Part shown: in pieces, positions 1-8,560 of the stretch
Numbering within the stretch: the stretch's first letter is position 1
How the letters are laid out: every line of letters begins with the position of its first letter
Source of the DNA: Primorskyibacter flagellatus
GTDB lineage: Bacteria > Pseudomonadota > Alphaproteobacteria > Rhodobacterales > Rhodobacteraceae
Assembly (NCBI RefSeq): GCF_014638275.1
Contig: NZ_BMFJ01000001.1
Location: 2,654,338 to 2,718,337, forward strand
Direction: 5' to 3'
DNA length: 64,000 nucleotides
Position numbers and translations under genes: made by a program
Notes under the pieces: generated by a model
Database searches by the model: none
Told to the model about the DNA's origin: nothing
The model's input: only the letters and a program-made list of their open reading frames with translations

Positions 1-752
1 GGTTCCTGAGCCACGCGTCGGCCGCCAATATCAGCCGGGTGGAGGATATCTCTCCTTCCATGCGGGTGCTGGTGGTCAAGTTCCTGCAACTGCTGCTGTA
101 CGGGCTGGCGCTGTTCATCGGGCTGAAGTCGGTCGGGGTGGATCTAACGGGGCTTGCCGTGCTGTCGGGGGCGATCGGCGTCGGGCTCGGGTTCGGGTTG
201 CAGAAGGTGGTGTCGAACCTTGTGTCGGGGGTCATCATCCTTCTCGACAAGTCGGTGAAGCCGGGGGACGTGATTTCCCTGGGTGAGACCTTCGGCTGGA
301 TCAACTCGCTCGGCGCGCGCTACGTGTCGGTGGTGACGCGGGACGGGAAGGAGTACCTGATCCCGAACGAGGATCTCATCACCGGGCAGGTGGTGAACTG
401 GTCGCATTCGGACGATTTCGTCCGGCTCGACATCTTTTTCGGCACGGCCTATGGCGACGACCCGCATCTGGTGCGGAAGGTCGCGGTGGAGGCGGCGGCG
501 AGCGTGGACCGCGTGCTGACCCACAAGGCGCCGGTCTGTCATATCGTGGGGTTCGGGGACAGTTCGGTGGACTATATCCTGCGGTTCTGGATCCGGGATC
601 CGACGCAGGGGCTGACGAATATCCGGGGGAACGTGTACCTGGCGCTCTGGGATGCGTTCCGGGCCAACGGGATTTCGATTCCGTTCCCGCAGCGTGAGGT
701 CCGGATGCTGAAGGATGAAGAGGCCGGTCCGGGGTTCGAGTTGCCCGACTGA
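1..752 (+). CDS. MscS-family mechanosensitive channel, C-terminal part (5' end outside window)
   Basis: The reading frame is open back to the first base, so the gene starts left of the window; the GTG near position 39 is an internal codon. What remains is the end of a small-conductance mechanosensitive channel of the inner membrane, which opens on membrane tension to release solutes. The pore-lining helix is visible as the Gly/Ala-rich stretch GAIGVGLGFGLQKVVSNL, followed by the beta domain (VKPGDVISLGETFGWI, then YLIPNEDLI) and the mixed alpha/beta cytoplasmic cage ending in ISIPFPQREV, a usual MscS closing motif. A second, unrelated-length MscS paralogue lies at 17555-19885. Family assignment is secure; full length and N-terminal domains cannot be judged. 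Confidence 0.92.
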   Translation, partial: FLSHASAANISRVEDISPSMRVLVVKFLQLLLYGLALFIGLKSVGVDLTGLAVLSGAIGVGLGFGLQKVVSNLVSGVIILLDKSVKPGDVISLGETFGWINSLGARYVSVVTRDGKEYLIPNEDLITGQVVNWSHSDDFVRLDIFFGTAYGDDPHLVRKVAVEAAASVDRVLTHKAPVCHIVGFGDSSVDYILRFWIRDPTQGLTNIRGNVYLALWDAFRANGISIPFPQREVRMLKDEEAGPGFELPD

Positions 753-770
753 TGCGCTGATGCCCGCGCG

Positions 771-790
771 TCGCCGCCATACGGCGGCGA
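771..790. terminator. Hairpin after the MscS gene, possible terminator
   Basis: An 8-bp perfect inverted repeat (TCGCCGCC, loop ATAC, GGCGGCGA) starts 18 bases after the MscS stop codon. No T-run follows, so it would be a weak intrinsic terminator or an RNA 3'-end stabiliser. Confidence 0.35.
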
Positions 791-883
791 AGTGCTCCAG
801 TTTCATTGAAATGACATCCCCGCGCTGTTACCTTACAGGTACGTCCAGCGCCGGGACATTGGCGGCGCGCAGCAAGGAGGACA

Positions 884-940
884 ATGTCCTGTCACTTGAC
901 ACTGTTACGGCGAAGCCCGTTTCCAAAGGAGCCAGCGTGA
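884..940 (+). CDS. Putative 18-residue leader ORF upstream of rsfS
   Basis: An ATG at 884 follows a full AAGGAGG (874-880) by only three bases and opens a frame for MSCHLTLLRRSPFPKEPA. Its TGA (938-940) overlaps the rsfS ATG (940-942) as TGATG. The arrangement suggests translational coupling into rsfS, but the ribosome-binding-site spacing is short and rsfS has its own AAAGGAG at 925-931. No function is proposed for the peptide; it could be chance. Confidence 0.3.
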   Translation: MSCHLTLLRRSPFPKEPA

Positions 941-1299
941 TGGCTCACTCCCAGTCGATCAGCGAGTCCCTGCTGGACCTGATCCTCTCCTCCCTCGACA
1001 GCGACAAGGCCGAAGAAATCGTGCAGATCGACCTGCGCGGACGGTCTTCCATGGGTGATTTCATGGTCATCGCGTCCGGGCGCTCCTCGCGTCAGGTCGC
1101 CGCGATTTCCGAAAAGCTCGTGGAGCGCATCAAGGAAACCTACGGCTTCACGGCCAAGGTCGAAGGCAAGGAGACCGGCGACTGGGTACTGATCGACACC
1201 GGCGACGTCGTCGTTCACGTGTTCCGCCCCGAGGTCCGCGACTTCTACCAGCTTGAGAAGATGTGGATGCCGGCATCGAACGACCGCTCTCACGCCTGA
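940..1299 (+). CDS. rsfS: Ribosomal silencing factor RsfS
   Basis: 119-residue protein of the RsfS/Iojap family, which binds ribosomal protein L14 (uL14) and blocks joining of the 30S and 50S subunits when nutrients run short. Family signatures are the start of the beta sheet (VQIDLRGRSSMGDFMVIASG), the S-S-R-Q-V segment after it, and the end DWVLIDTGDVVVHVFRPEVR followed by YQLEKMW. ATG 940 was chosen because AAAGGAG lies eight bases upstream and conserved sequence begins directly after it; the frame is open further upstream without family similarity. The gene is six bases from rlmH, the usual alphaproteobacterial pairing, and probably shares its transcript. Confidence 0.94.
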   Translation: MAHSQSISESLLDLILSSLDSDKAEEIVQIDLRGRSSMGDFMVIASGRSSRQVAAISEKLVERIKETYGFTAKVEGKETGDWVLIDTGDVVVHVFRPEVRDFYQLEKMWMPASNDRSHA

Positions 1300-1305
1300 G
1301 CGGAC

Positions 1306-1776
1306 GTGAAACTGACGATCTGCGCCGTCGGGCGCCTGCGCAAGGGGCCCGAGGCCGATCTGATTGACGACTACCTGACCCGGGCGACACGTTCGGGCCG
1401 CGCCCTCGGTCTCGGTCCCGTTTCGGTGGCCGAGGTGGAAGACCGCAAGGGCGGCGGGATGGCCGCGGAGGCGGTCCTGCTTGAGAAAGCCCTGCCCGAC
1501 CGGGCGCGCGTAATCGCGCTGGACGAACGCGGCGTGGTGATGAGCTCTCCTGACTTTGCCGAAGTGCTGGCCCGCTGGCGGGACGAGGGCGTGTCGGACT
1601 GCGCCTTCGTGATCGGCGGCGCGGACGGGATCGATCCTGCGATGAGGGCGCGGACGGATCAGGCGCTGTCCTTCGGCAAGATGGTCTGGCCGCACATGCT
1701 GGTGCGGGTGATGCTGGCGGAACAGATCTACCGGGCGGTGACGATTCTGGCGGGGTCGCCGTATCATCGGGTGTGA
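1306..1776 (+). CDS. rlmH: 23S rRNA (pseudouridine1915-N3)-methyltransferase RlmH
   Basis: 156 residues, the normal size of this SPOUT-class enzyme. RlmH acts in the cytoplasm on assembled 70S ribosomes, methylating pseudouridine 1915 in helix 69 with S-adenosylmethionine. The start MKLTICAVGRLR, the central RVIALDERG, the knot motif FVIGGADGID and the C-terminal MVWPHMLVRVMLAEQIYRA with SPYHRV are all diagnostic. It begins with GTG six bases after the rsfS stop, consistent with co-translation. The next plus-strand gene (gpmI) is 436 bases away and likely has its own promoter. Confidence 0.96.
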   Translation: MKLTICAVGRLRKGPEADLIDDYLTRATRSGRALGLGPVSVAEVEDRKGGGMAAEAVLLEKALPDRARVIALDERGVVMSSPDFAEVLARWRDEGVSDCAFVIGGADGIDPAMRARTDQALSFGKMVWPHMLVRVMLAEQIYRAVTILAGSPYHRV

Positions 1777-1801
1777 GATGTGGCGCTTGTCCGGTACGGG
1801 G

Positions 1802-1883
1802 CGTCATCTCCGGGCCGGAACCGAGGATCTCTGGGCCTTGGCACGGGCGACGGGTGATCCTCGGGTCAAGTCCGAGGATGACG
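1802..1883. repeat. Dispersed palindromic repeat (GTCATC..GATGAC type), full copy
   Basis: Left arm 1802-1830 begins CGTCATCTCCGGGCC; right arm 1853-1883 ends AAGTCCGAGGATGACG. The arms are imperfect reverse complements around a 22-base centre. A half copy with the same arm (GTCATCCTCGGGCTTGACC) occurs at 15275-15303. Such arms recur in intergenic DNA of many alphaproteobacteria (general knowledge, not counted here). Confidence 0.65.
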
Positions 1884-2023
1884 AGGTCGAAAAAATTGGC
1901 TGTGGGAACCTGTCACCGACAGAGGGCCCGAGCATGTCCGCCGGGCGGGCGAACAATGCCTGAGGTCTTTACTTTATCCAGTCGTGACAGCGGATAGATT
2001 GATCTCGTCGCAAACGGCGGCGC

Positions 2024-2053
2024 AGCGCCCGCCCGAGGGGGCGGACGGGCGCT
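2024..2053. repeat. GC-rich hairpin upstream of gpmI
   Basis: AGCGCCCGCCCG (2024-2035) pairs with CGGACGGGCGCT (2042-2053) with one mismatch and a loop of AGGGGG. No T-tract follows. It may be a repeat-family member or a structured 5' leader element of gpmI. Confidence 0.5.
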
Positions 2054-2212
2054 GGCCCGGCGGCCCTTCTGGCCTCGTTCCGGGCCTTACGCACATGCCG
2101 ATCCGAAGGAGTTTGGCTCCATCGTCACAGTTGGCGCTAACGCGTCCCATCCCGCCTTCACCCCCGCGACCATCCCCGTTACACAGGCGGCGAAGCAGGC
2201 CGGAGCCCACCG

Positions 2213-3730
2213 ATGACCATCCCGAAACCCGTCGTCCTGTGCATTCTCGACGGATGGGGCCTTTCCGACACGACGGAGGCCAACGCGCCCGCGCTGGCGG
2301 ACACGCCGACCTATGACCGGATCATGGCGACCTGTCCGCATGCGACGCTGGTCACGCACGGGCCGGACGTGGGGCTGCCTTCGGGACAGATGGGCAATTC
2401 GGAGGTCGGGCATACCAATATCGGCGCGGGGCGCGTGGTGGCGATGGACCTTGGCCAGATCGACCTGGCGATCGAGGACGGGTCATTTGCCGCGAACCCC
2501 GCCCTGAACGCGTTTATCGACCGGATGAAGGGCACGGGCGGGACGGCACATGTCATGGGGCTGATGTCGGACGGCGGGGTGCATGGCCATGTCTCACACA
2601 TCCGCGCGGCCATCGGCGCCATCGCGGGCAGCGGGGTGCCGGTTGCCTTCCACGCGGTGACGGACGGGCGGGACGTGGCGCCGAAATCGGCCTACGGCTA
2701 CCTCGCCGAACTTGAGGAGACGCTGCCGGAGAAGGCGCGGATCGCGACGCTGTCGGGCCGCTACTACGCGATGGACCGGGACAACAGGTGGGACCGGGTG
2801 GCGGAGGCCTACGGCGCGATGGTCCGCGGTGAGGGCGGGAAGTCCGCGACGGCGCATTCCGCGATCACCAGGGGCTACGAGAACGGGGAGACGGACGAAT
2901 TCATCACCCCGACCGTCATCGGCGGCTATGCGGGCGCGCAGGACGGGGACGGGTTCTTCTGTCTCAACTTCCGGGCCGACCGCGCGCGGGAAATCCTGCG
3001 GGCCGTAGGGGAACCGGGGTTCGATGCGTTCGACACCGGGACACGGCCGGAGTGGGCGGCGCTGCTCGGCATGGTGGATTATTCCGAGGCGCACAACGCC
3101 TACATGACCACCTGCTATCCCAAGCAGCAGATCGTGAACACGCTTGGCGAATGGGTGGCGAAGCAGGGGAAGACCCAGTTCCGGCTGGCGGAGACGGAGA
3201 AGTATCCGCATGTGACCTTCTTCCTCGACGGCGGGGTGGAGCAGGAGAAGGCCGGGGAGGACCGGTACATGCCGCTCTCACCCAAGGTGGCGACCTATGA
3301 CCTGCAGCCGGAGATGTCGTCGGAGGAGGTCACGGACCGGTTCGTCGCCGCCATCGAAAAGGGGTACGACCTGATCGTGACCAACTATGCCAATCCGGAC
3401 ATGGTGGGGCACACGGGCGATCTGAAGGCGGCCATGGCGGCCTGTGCGGCGGTGGACCGGGGGCTGGCGCGGGTAGTCGCGGCGCTGGAAAAGGCGGGCG
3501 GGGCGATGATCCTGACGGCGGACCACGGCAATTGCGAGGTCATGGTCGATCCGGTGACCGGCGGGCCGCATACGGCGCACACGACGAACCTTGTCCCGGT
3601 GGCGCTGATCGGCGGACCGGCGGGCGCGGGGCTGCGGGCGGGGCGGCTGGCGGATCTGGCGCCGACGCTGCTTGCGCTCATGGGGCTGCCGCAACCGGAG
3701 GAGATGACGGGGGAGAGCCTGCTGTCATGA
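2213..3730 (+). CDS. gpmI: 2,3-bisphosphoglycerate-independent phosphoglycerate mutase
   Basis: 505 residues, the standard length for the cofactor-independent mutase that interconverts 3- and 2-phosphoglycerate in glycolysis/gluconeogenesis. Alkaline-phosphatase-fold metal and nucleophile motifs are present: CILDGWG (residues 10-16), the phospho-serine loop GQMGNSEVGH with nucleophile Ser63, AVTDGRDV, NFRADRAREI, NPDMVGHTGD and TADHGNCE. No competing dPGM gene is in view. The stop TGA (3728-3730) lies inside the ATGA that starts envC, so the two are translationally coupled; ctpA follows in the same way. This gpmI-envC-ctpA order is common in alphaproteobacteria. Confidence 0.97.
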   Translation: MTIPKPVVLCILDGWGLSDTTEANAPALADTPTYDRIMATCPHATLVTHGPDVGLPSGQMGNSEVGHTNIGAGRVVAMDLGQIDLAIEDGSFAANPALNAFIDRMKGTGGTAHVMGLMSDGGVHGHVSHIRAAIGAIAGSGVPVAFHAVTDGRDVAPKSAYGYLAELEETLPEKARIATLSGRYYAMDRDNRWDRVAEAYGAMVRGEGGKSATAHSAITRGYENGETDEFITPTVIGGYAGAQDGDGFFCLNFRADRAREILRAVGEPGFDAFDTGTRPEWAALLGMVDYSEAHNAYMTTCYPKQQIVNTLGEWVAKQGKTQFRLAETEKYPHVTFFLDGGVEQEKAGEDRYMPLSPKVATYDLQPEMSSEEVTDRFVAAIEKGYDLIVTNYANPDMVGHTGDLKAAMAACAAVDRGLARVVAALEKAGGAMILTADHGNCEVMVDPVTGGPHTAHTTNLVPVALIGGPAGAGLRAGRLADLAPTLLALMGLPQPEEMTGESLLS

Positions 3731-4869
3731 TGCTGCGCGCCCTCGCTCTGCTGGCTGTCGTGATCGCGCTGCCCGGCGCGGGGCGGGCGCAGGATGACAC
3801 GGTGCAGGCGGCCACCCGCGCGGCGGAACAGCTGGACAGGGCCATCACCCTGCTGGATGCGGCGGAGGAGGCCCCGGACCGCGTCGCGGCACTGACCGAA
3901 ACGACGCGGGCGTTCGAATCCGGGCTGGCGGCGATGCGCGAAGGGCTGCGGCAGGTGTCGGCCCGCGAAGCGGTGCTGAGCCGGGACCTGCAGGCGCGGG
4001 AGGGCGAGATCGCGCGGCTTCTGGGCACGCTGCAGGTCATGGGCGGAGCGGGATCGCCGGTGGTGTTCCTGCACCCGGCGGGACCGGTCGGCACGGCGCG
4101 CTCCGCGATGATCGTGGCAGATGTGTCGCGTGGGCTGGACGAGCGCGCGGCGTCCCTGCGCGCCAAGCTGGACGAGGTGCGGGTGCTGCGTGAGCTTCAG
4201 GAAAGCGCCGCCGCCCGGCTGTCCGAGGGGCTGCGGGGCGTGCAGCAGGCGCGCACCGACCTGTCCAAGGCGGTGGCCGAACGCACCGACCTGCCGCGCA
4301 AGTTCACCGAGGATCCGATCAAGACCGCGCTGCTGATCGCATCGACCGAAACGCTGTCGGCCTTCGCCTCGGGCCTGACCGACATCGGGGATGACGAACG
4401 CGCGGTCGACCTGCCGACGGTGCGCGACCGCAAGGGTGACATCCCCCTGCCCGTTCTTGGCCGGGTGCTGCGTGGCTTCAAGGAGGCCGACGCCGCCGGC
4501 ATCACCCGTCCCGGCATGGTGCTGGCGACCCGTCCGCGTGCCATCGTGACCTCACCCACGGCGGCGACGATCCGGTATCGCGGCCCGCTTCTGAACCTCG
4601 GAAATGTGATGATCCTTGAGCCCGAACCCGGCATTCTTTTCGTGTTCGCCGGTCTGGACGTGGTCTATGGTGGCTCGGGCGACATTCTGCCCGCCGGGGC
4701 GCCGGTCGGGCTCATGGGAGGCAGGGATCCGGACCTCGGGGCTGTTCTCTCGGTCGCGGATGCGTCAGAAGACTCTGGATCGGGGCGCAGCGAAACGCTC
4801 TATGTGGAAGTCAGACAGGATAACGTCCCAGAGGATCCGGCAGCGTGGTTCAGGGGCATGAAGGATTGA
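3727..4869 (+). CDS. envC: EnvC-like murein hydrolase activator (degenerate M23/LytM)
   Basis: 380 residues with an N-terminal signal peptide (MMLRALALLAVVIALPGAGR then AQDD), a long helical, Gln/Arg/Glu-rich coiled coil to about residue 210, and a C-terminal LytM-like domain. In the LytM domain the usual zinc-ligand HxH region reads LYVEVR where active enzymes have LHFEIR, and the first His-Asp motif is also missing. It should therefore be a non-catalytic activator of periplasmic amidases at the septum, as EnvC is in other bacteria. The start is the ATG at 3727 or 3730; the ATGA overlap with gpmI favours 3727. Its own stop overlaps the ctpA start (TGATG at 4867-4871). Confidence 0.85.
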   Translation: MMLRALALLAVVIALPGAGRAQDDTVQAATRAAEQLDRAITLLDAAEEAPDRVAALTETTRAFESGLAAMREGLRQVSAREAVLSRDLQAREGEIARLLGTLQVMGGAGSPVVFLHPAGPVGTARSAMIVADVSRGLDERAASLRAKLDEVRVLRELQESAAARLSEGLRGVQQARTDLSKAVAERTDLPRKFTEDPIKTALLIASTETLSAFASGLTDIGDDERAVDLPTVRDRKGDIPLPVLGRVLRGFKEADAAGITRPGMVLATRPRAIVTSPTAATIRYRGPLLNLGNVMILEPEPGILFVFAGLDVVYGGSGDILPAGAPVGLMGGRDPDLGAVLSVADASEDSGSGRSETLYVEVRQDNVPEDPAAWFRGMKD

Positions 4870-6212
4870 TGAGCATGAAAAAGCATATCGTGGCGGGCAT
4901 CGTCGGGGTGACGGCCGGGCTTCTCGGTTCGACGCAGGTCGCCGGGCCGCTTCTGGCACAGGACACGGCGAAGAACAGCAGCGTCTACGAACAGCTCGAC
5001 CTTTTCGGGGACATCTTCGAACGGATCCGCGCGCAGTATGTCGAGGAGGTCGAACCCTCCAAGCTGATCGAGGCCGCGATCGACGGGATGCTGACCTCCC
5101 TCGACCCGCATTCCAGCTATCTTTCGCCCGAGGATGCGACGCAGATGCGGGTGCAGACGCGGGGCGAATTCGGCGGGCTCGGCATCGAGGTGACGCAGGA
5201 AGAAGGCTTTGTTAAGGTCGTGTCCCCGATGGACGGCACGCCCGCCGACGAGGCGGGGGTCGAGGCCGGGGACTTCATCACCCATGTGGACGGCGAAAGC
5301 CTTCTGGGCCTGACGCTGGACGAGGCGGTGGACATGATGCGCGGCCCGGTCGGGTCGGAAATCGTGGTGACCATCGTGCGCGAGGGTGAGGCAGAGCCGT
5401 TCGACCTGTCGATCATCCGCGACACGATCAAGCTGACGGCGGCCCGCGTGCGGACCGAAAGCCACGCCATCGTGGCCCGCGTGACCACCTTCAACGACCA
5501 GACCACGCCGAACCTTGTCGAGGGGCTGCAGAAGGAAATCGAAGCGGCCGGCGGCATGGACAACGTGAACGGCATCGTGCTTGACCTGCGTAACAACCCC
5601 GGCGGTCTGCTGACCCAGGCCATCAAGGTGGCGGATACCTTCCTCGAGAAGGGGGAAATCGTGTCGACCCGGGGCCGGAACCCGCAGGACGGCGAACGGT
5701 TCAACGCGACCGAAGGCGACCTGATCGACGGCAAGCCGATCGTGGTGCTGATCAACGGCGGCTCGGCCTCGGCGTCGGAAATCGTCGCGGGGGCGTTGCA
5801 GGATCACCGCCGCGCCATCGTCGTGGGCACCAAGTCCTTCGGCAAGGGATCGGTGCAGACGGTCATGCCGCTGCGCGGGGACGGGGCGATGCGCCTGACA
5901 ACGGCGCGTTACTACACGCCGTCGGGCCGGTCGATCCAGGCGCTTGGCGTGTCGCCTGACATCGTGGTGGAACAGCCGCGCCGGGTCCCGGAAGACGAGG
6001 AGGCGGAGGAGGATACCTCGCCCGCCCGCCGTGGCCGGTCGGAGGCGGAGCTTCGCGGCGCGCTGAACAACGACAGCCTGTCCGAGGACGAAATCCGGCA
6101 GATCGAGGAAGAGCGCGCCGCGGCAGAGGCCTCTGCCAAGATGCGGGACGAGGACTACCAGCTGGCCTATGCCATCGACATCCTGAAAGGCCTGCACGCG
6201 CTCAAGCCGTAA
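4869..6212 (+). CDS. ctpA: Carboxyl-terminal processing protease (S41 family)
   Basis: 447-residue periplasmic serine protease that trims C-termini of exported proteins. An N-terminal signal/anchor (KKHIVAGIVGVTAGLLGS) is followed by a helical segment with DPHSSYLSPEDA, a PDZ domain (about 90-170) and the S41 core. The catalytic Ser-Lys dyad is visible as Ser301 in GGSASASEI and Lys326 in SFGKGSVQ, 25 residues apart as in E. coli Prc. The C-terminal tail is acidic (EDEEAEEDTS). The start overlaps the envC stop. Pairing with an amidase activator suggests turnover of a cell-wall enzyme or regulator, which is inference. Confidence 0.95.
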   Translation: MSMKKHIVAGIVGVTAGLLGSTQVAGPLLAQDTAKNSSVYEQLDLFGDIFERIRAQYVEEVEPSKLIEAAIDGMLTSLDPHSSYLSPEDATQMRVQTRGEFGGLGIEVTQEEGFVKVVSPMDGTPADEAGVEAGDFITHVDGESLLGLTLDEAVDMMRGPVGSEIVVTIVREGEAEPFDLSIIRDTIKLTAARVRTESHAIVARVTTFNDQTTPNLVEGLQKEIEAAGGMDNVNGIVLDLRNNPGGLLTQAIKVADTFLEKGEIVSTRGRNPQDGERFNATEGDLIDGKPIVVLINGGSASASEIVAGALQDHRRAIVVGTKSFGKGSVQTVMPLRGDGAMRLTTARYYTPSGRSIQALGVSPDIVVEQPRRVPEDEEAEEDTSPARRGRSEAELRGALNNDSLSEDEIRQIEEERAAAEASAKMRDEDYQLAYAIDILKGLHALKP

Positions 6213-6249
6213 TGGCCTGACCCGGCCCCCCGCCGCTTCGGAGGCCGGG

Positions 6250-7071
6250 CTAGATCTCCAGCGTTCCGGTGATCCGGGACGCGACCTCTCCGCCGACCCA
6301 GATGTCGCTGCCATCCGTGGTGATGTGGATACGGCCCTCGCGGCCAAGGGCGTGGCCCTGTGCCGCGATGTAGTCGCCCGTCGCGATCCCCGATCCGATC
6401 AGCCACTGCGCGACCCCGGCGTTGAGCGACCCGGTCACCGGATCCTCGTAGGCGCCGGTAAAGGCGCGCAATTCGAACTGGCAGGGATCGTCCGCCCCGG
6501 CGGGTGCAACGACACCCAGCTTGAGACCGTTGAAGGCGGCGTAGTCCGGGACGATGGCGCGCAGCACCTCCACGTCCTTCAGCAGCAGACCAAGCCAGCC
6601 CGGACCATTGTCGATCCACTCGGCAGCGGCGACCTGCGACTCCTCAAGCGACAGGGCCCGGCAAGCGGCGGCGCGGGTGTCCTCTGCTGCCGGTCCGGAG
6701 CGCAGGAGCGGCGGGGCGCGGAACGCCAGCCTGGACCCGTCGCGGCGGACCGGCACCTGACCGGCGGCGCAGTGCTGGAGGATGATGTCCCCCTGCGGCT
6801 GCCCGCCTGCGTCGAGCCAGGCCTGACAGGAACCGAGCGTCGGATGCCCGGCGAAGGGCAGTTCGCGCGCCGGGGTGAAGATGCGCACGGCATAGTCCGC
6901 GCCTTGGGGCGGCGGCAGCAGGAAGGTCGTTTCGGACAGGTTGGTCCAATTGGCAAAGCGCGCCATCTGTGCCTCCTCCAGCCCGCCCGCGTCATGCACG
7001 ACGGCAAGCGGATTTCCCCCGAGCGCACGGGAGGAGAAGACATCGAGCTGCGTGAACCTGTAGCGCTCCAT
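6250..7071 (-). CDS. PhzF-family isomerase/epimerase
   Basis: 273 residues of the PhzF/diaminopimelate-epimerase-like fold. The family start is clear: FTQLDVFSSRALGGNPLAVV, then NLSETTFLLPP with the conserved catalytic Glu47. Later landmarks are ELPFAGHPTLGS and the second-half mirror motif AYEDPVTGSLNAGVAQWL. Substrate is unknown: phenazine genes are absent nearby, so the name PhzF marks fold, not pathway. An upstream in-frame ATG at 7110 would add 13 non-conserved residues; 7071 is preferred because the family motif begins right after it. It lies on the opposite strand to ctpA, converging with it across 37 bases. Confidence 0.88.
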   Translation of the reverse strand: MERYRFTQLDVFSSRALGGNPLAVVHDAGGLEEAQMARFANWTNLSETTFLLPPPQGADYAVRIFTPARELPFAGHPTLGSCQAWLDAGGQPQGDIILQHCAAGQVPVRRDGSRLAFRAPPLLRSGPAAEDTRAAACRALSLEESQVAAAEWIDNGPGWLGLLLKDVEVLRAIVPDYAAFNGLKLGVVAPAGADDPCQFELRAFTGAYEDPVTGSLNAGVAQWLIGSGIATGDYIAAQGHALGREGRIHITTDGSDIWVGGEVASRITGTLEI

Positions 7072-7138
7072 GGGACCCCCGGTCTGACTGTCGGGGGCCA
7101 GAATGCGCATGTCCCCGGCCGGCGCAACCCGCCGTGTG

Positions 7139-8494
7139 TCAGATGGCAGAGGAGTGTCGGGCCCCGGTCATGTCATAGGCATCGAAGGCGCGCGCGACGA
7201 GCCGGGTCAGGACGCGCAGGTCTTCGGGGATGGTCAGCCCGTCCGGCGTCACGCGCAGCAGACCGTCGAAGCGGGCGTTCGCCCGTTCGAACATCTGCAG
7301 CGCCGTGTCCGGGTGCAGGCGGAAACGTCGGCCCAAGTCGTCTGTGCGGACGGTGAAGTCACACATCAGCGCCTCGATGATCCGGCCGCGCAGCAGATCG
7401 TCGCGGGCAAAGACATGGCCCCGCGCGGTGGAGAAGCGCCCGTCGCGGATCGCTCCGACATGGGCGGAGGTGGCGGCGGCGTTCTGCGCGTAGCCCTGCG
7501 GAAAGCGCGAAATGGCCGAGGCGCCGACACCGATCAGCACGTCGGCCGGATCGTCGGTGTAGCCCTGGAAATTGCGTCTCAGCTTCCCGTTATTCCGGGC
7601 GATGGCCAGCCCGTCGTCCGGCTGCGCAAAATGGTCGATGCCGATCGGCAGGTATCCGTCCCAGAGAAACAGGCGGCGGGCGGTTTCGTCCAGCGCCATG
7701 CGTTCCGTCGGGGTCGGCAGGGCCTCCGAGGGCAACATGGACTGCCGCCGCGCCATCCAGGGCACGTGGGCATAGCCGTAGAGCGCCACCCGGTCCGGGG
7801 AGAGCGACAGCAGTTTCTGCACGGAGTCGGTGATCTTCACCGGTGTCTGATGCGGCAGGCCGAACAGGATGTCGGCGTTCAGGCTGGTAACCCCGGCGGC
7901 GCGGATGGCGTCGATGGCGTCGCGGGTGACCTCGTAGCTCTGGTCGCGGCCGATGCTGGACTGGATCGCGGGGTCAAAGTCCTGCACCCCGACGGAGGCG
8001 CGGTTCATGCCCGCCCCGGCAAGGGTGTCGAGGCGGGGAGCGTCGATTTCGTTCGGGTCGATCTCGACGGAAAATTCGTAGCCGGGGGCGAAGGGCGCGA
8101 CGTCGCGGATCGCCCCTGCGAGGTCGCGCACCATCCCGGGTTCCAGCAGGGTCGGCGTGCCCCCGCCCCAGTGCAGGCGAGACAGACGCACGCCCCGGGG
8201 CAGGTGCCGTGCCAGCAGCGCCAGTTCCAGCTTCAGCGTTTCGACATAGGACGCCACCGGCGACAGAGTCGCCGTGCCCTGCGTGCGGCAGGCGCAGAAC
8301 CAGCAGAGCCTGCGGCAGAAGGGCACATGCAGGTAGAGCGAGATCTCCGCCCCTTCGGGTATCGCACCGATCCAGTCGGCAAACCGCGCCGCATCCACGC
8401 CTCCGCCGAACTGCGGGGCGGTCGGATAGCTGGTGTAGCGGGGCACCCTGGCATCGAACAGGCCAAGTCGGGAAAGTTGTACAGCGTTGCTCAT
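7139..8494 (-). CDS. hemN: Oxygen-independent coproporphyrinogen III oxidase (radical SAM)
   Basis: 451 residues, full length for HemN, which converts coproporphyrinogen III to protoporphyrinogen IX without oxygen. The radical-SAM cluster cysteines are Cys60, Cys64 and Cys67 in PFCRRLCWFCACR; the extra Cys69 typical of true HemN is present. Also visible are HWGGGTPTLLEPGM, the FSVEIDPNEID strand and the C-terminal trigger domain RFRLHPDTALQMF. The gene diverges from fnrL across 66 bases holding an FNR box at 8530-8543, so induction under low oxygen by FnrL is likely. The absence of other heme genes nearby is normal for this group. Confidence 0.95.
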   Translation of the reverse strand: MSNAVQLSRLGLFDARVPRYTSYPTAPQFGGGVDAARFADWIGAIPEGAEISLYLHVPFCRRLCWFCACRTQGTATLSPVASYVETLKLELALLARHLPRGVRLSRLHWGGGTPTLLEPGMVRDLAGAIRDVAPFAPGYEFSVEIDPNEIDAPRLDTLAGAGMNRASVGVQDFDPAIQSSIGRDQSYEVTRDAIDAIRAAGVTSLNADILFGLPHQTPVKITDSVQKLLSLSPDRVALYGYAHVPWMARRQSMLPSEALPTPTERMALDETARRLFLWDGYLPIGIDHFAQPDDGLAIARNNGKLRRNFQGYTDDPADVLIGVGASAISRFPQGYAQNAAATSAHVGAIRDGRFSTARGHVFARDDLLRGRIIEALMCDFTVRTDDLGRRFRLHPDTALQMFERANARFDGLLRVTPDGLTIPEDLRVLTRLVARAFDAYDMTGARHSSAI

Positions 8495-8529
8495 GGCGGT
8501 ATGAATGGGGCAAGGGGCAGGTCCTTTCC

Positions 8530-8543
8530 TTGACCCAGATCAA
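8530..8543. promoter_or_regulatory. FNR box between hemN and fnrL
   Basis: TTGACCCAGATCAA matches the FNR/FnrL consensus TTGAY-N4-RTCAA in both half-sites. It is centred 42 bp from the hemN start and 24 bp from the fnrL start. The position suits activation of hemN and autoregulation, probably repression, of fnrL. Confidence 0.8.
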
Positions 8544-8560
8544 GCGCAGAGAAGGGGCAC

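Larger units (their letters stand above)
1777..2212. other. 436-bp intergenic region with two repeat elements
   Basis: No convincing gene. It holds a dispersed imperfect palindrome (1802-1883) and a strong GC hairpin (2024-2053). Short open frames here translate the palindrome itself and lack family-like sequence. The gpmI promoter must lie in the right part, but no clear -35/-10 pair could be assigned. Confidence 0.7.

Noticed and set aside
1773..1997. Small plus-strand open frames after rlmH
   Set aside because: They translate the palindromic repeat (GDPRVKSEDDE-type peptide), a well-known artefact.
4800..6347. 515-codon minus-strand open frame over ctpA
   Set aside because: Antisense shadow of a clearly identified protease gene; no recognisable motifs.
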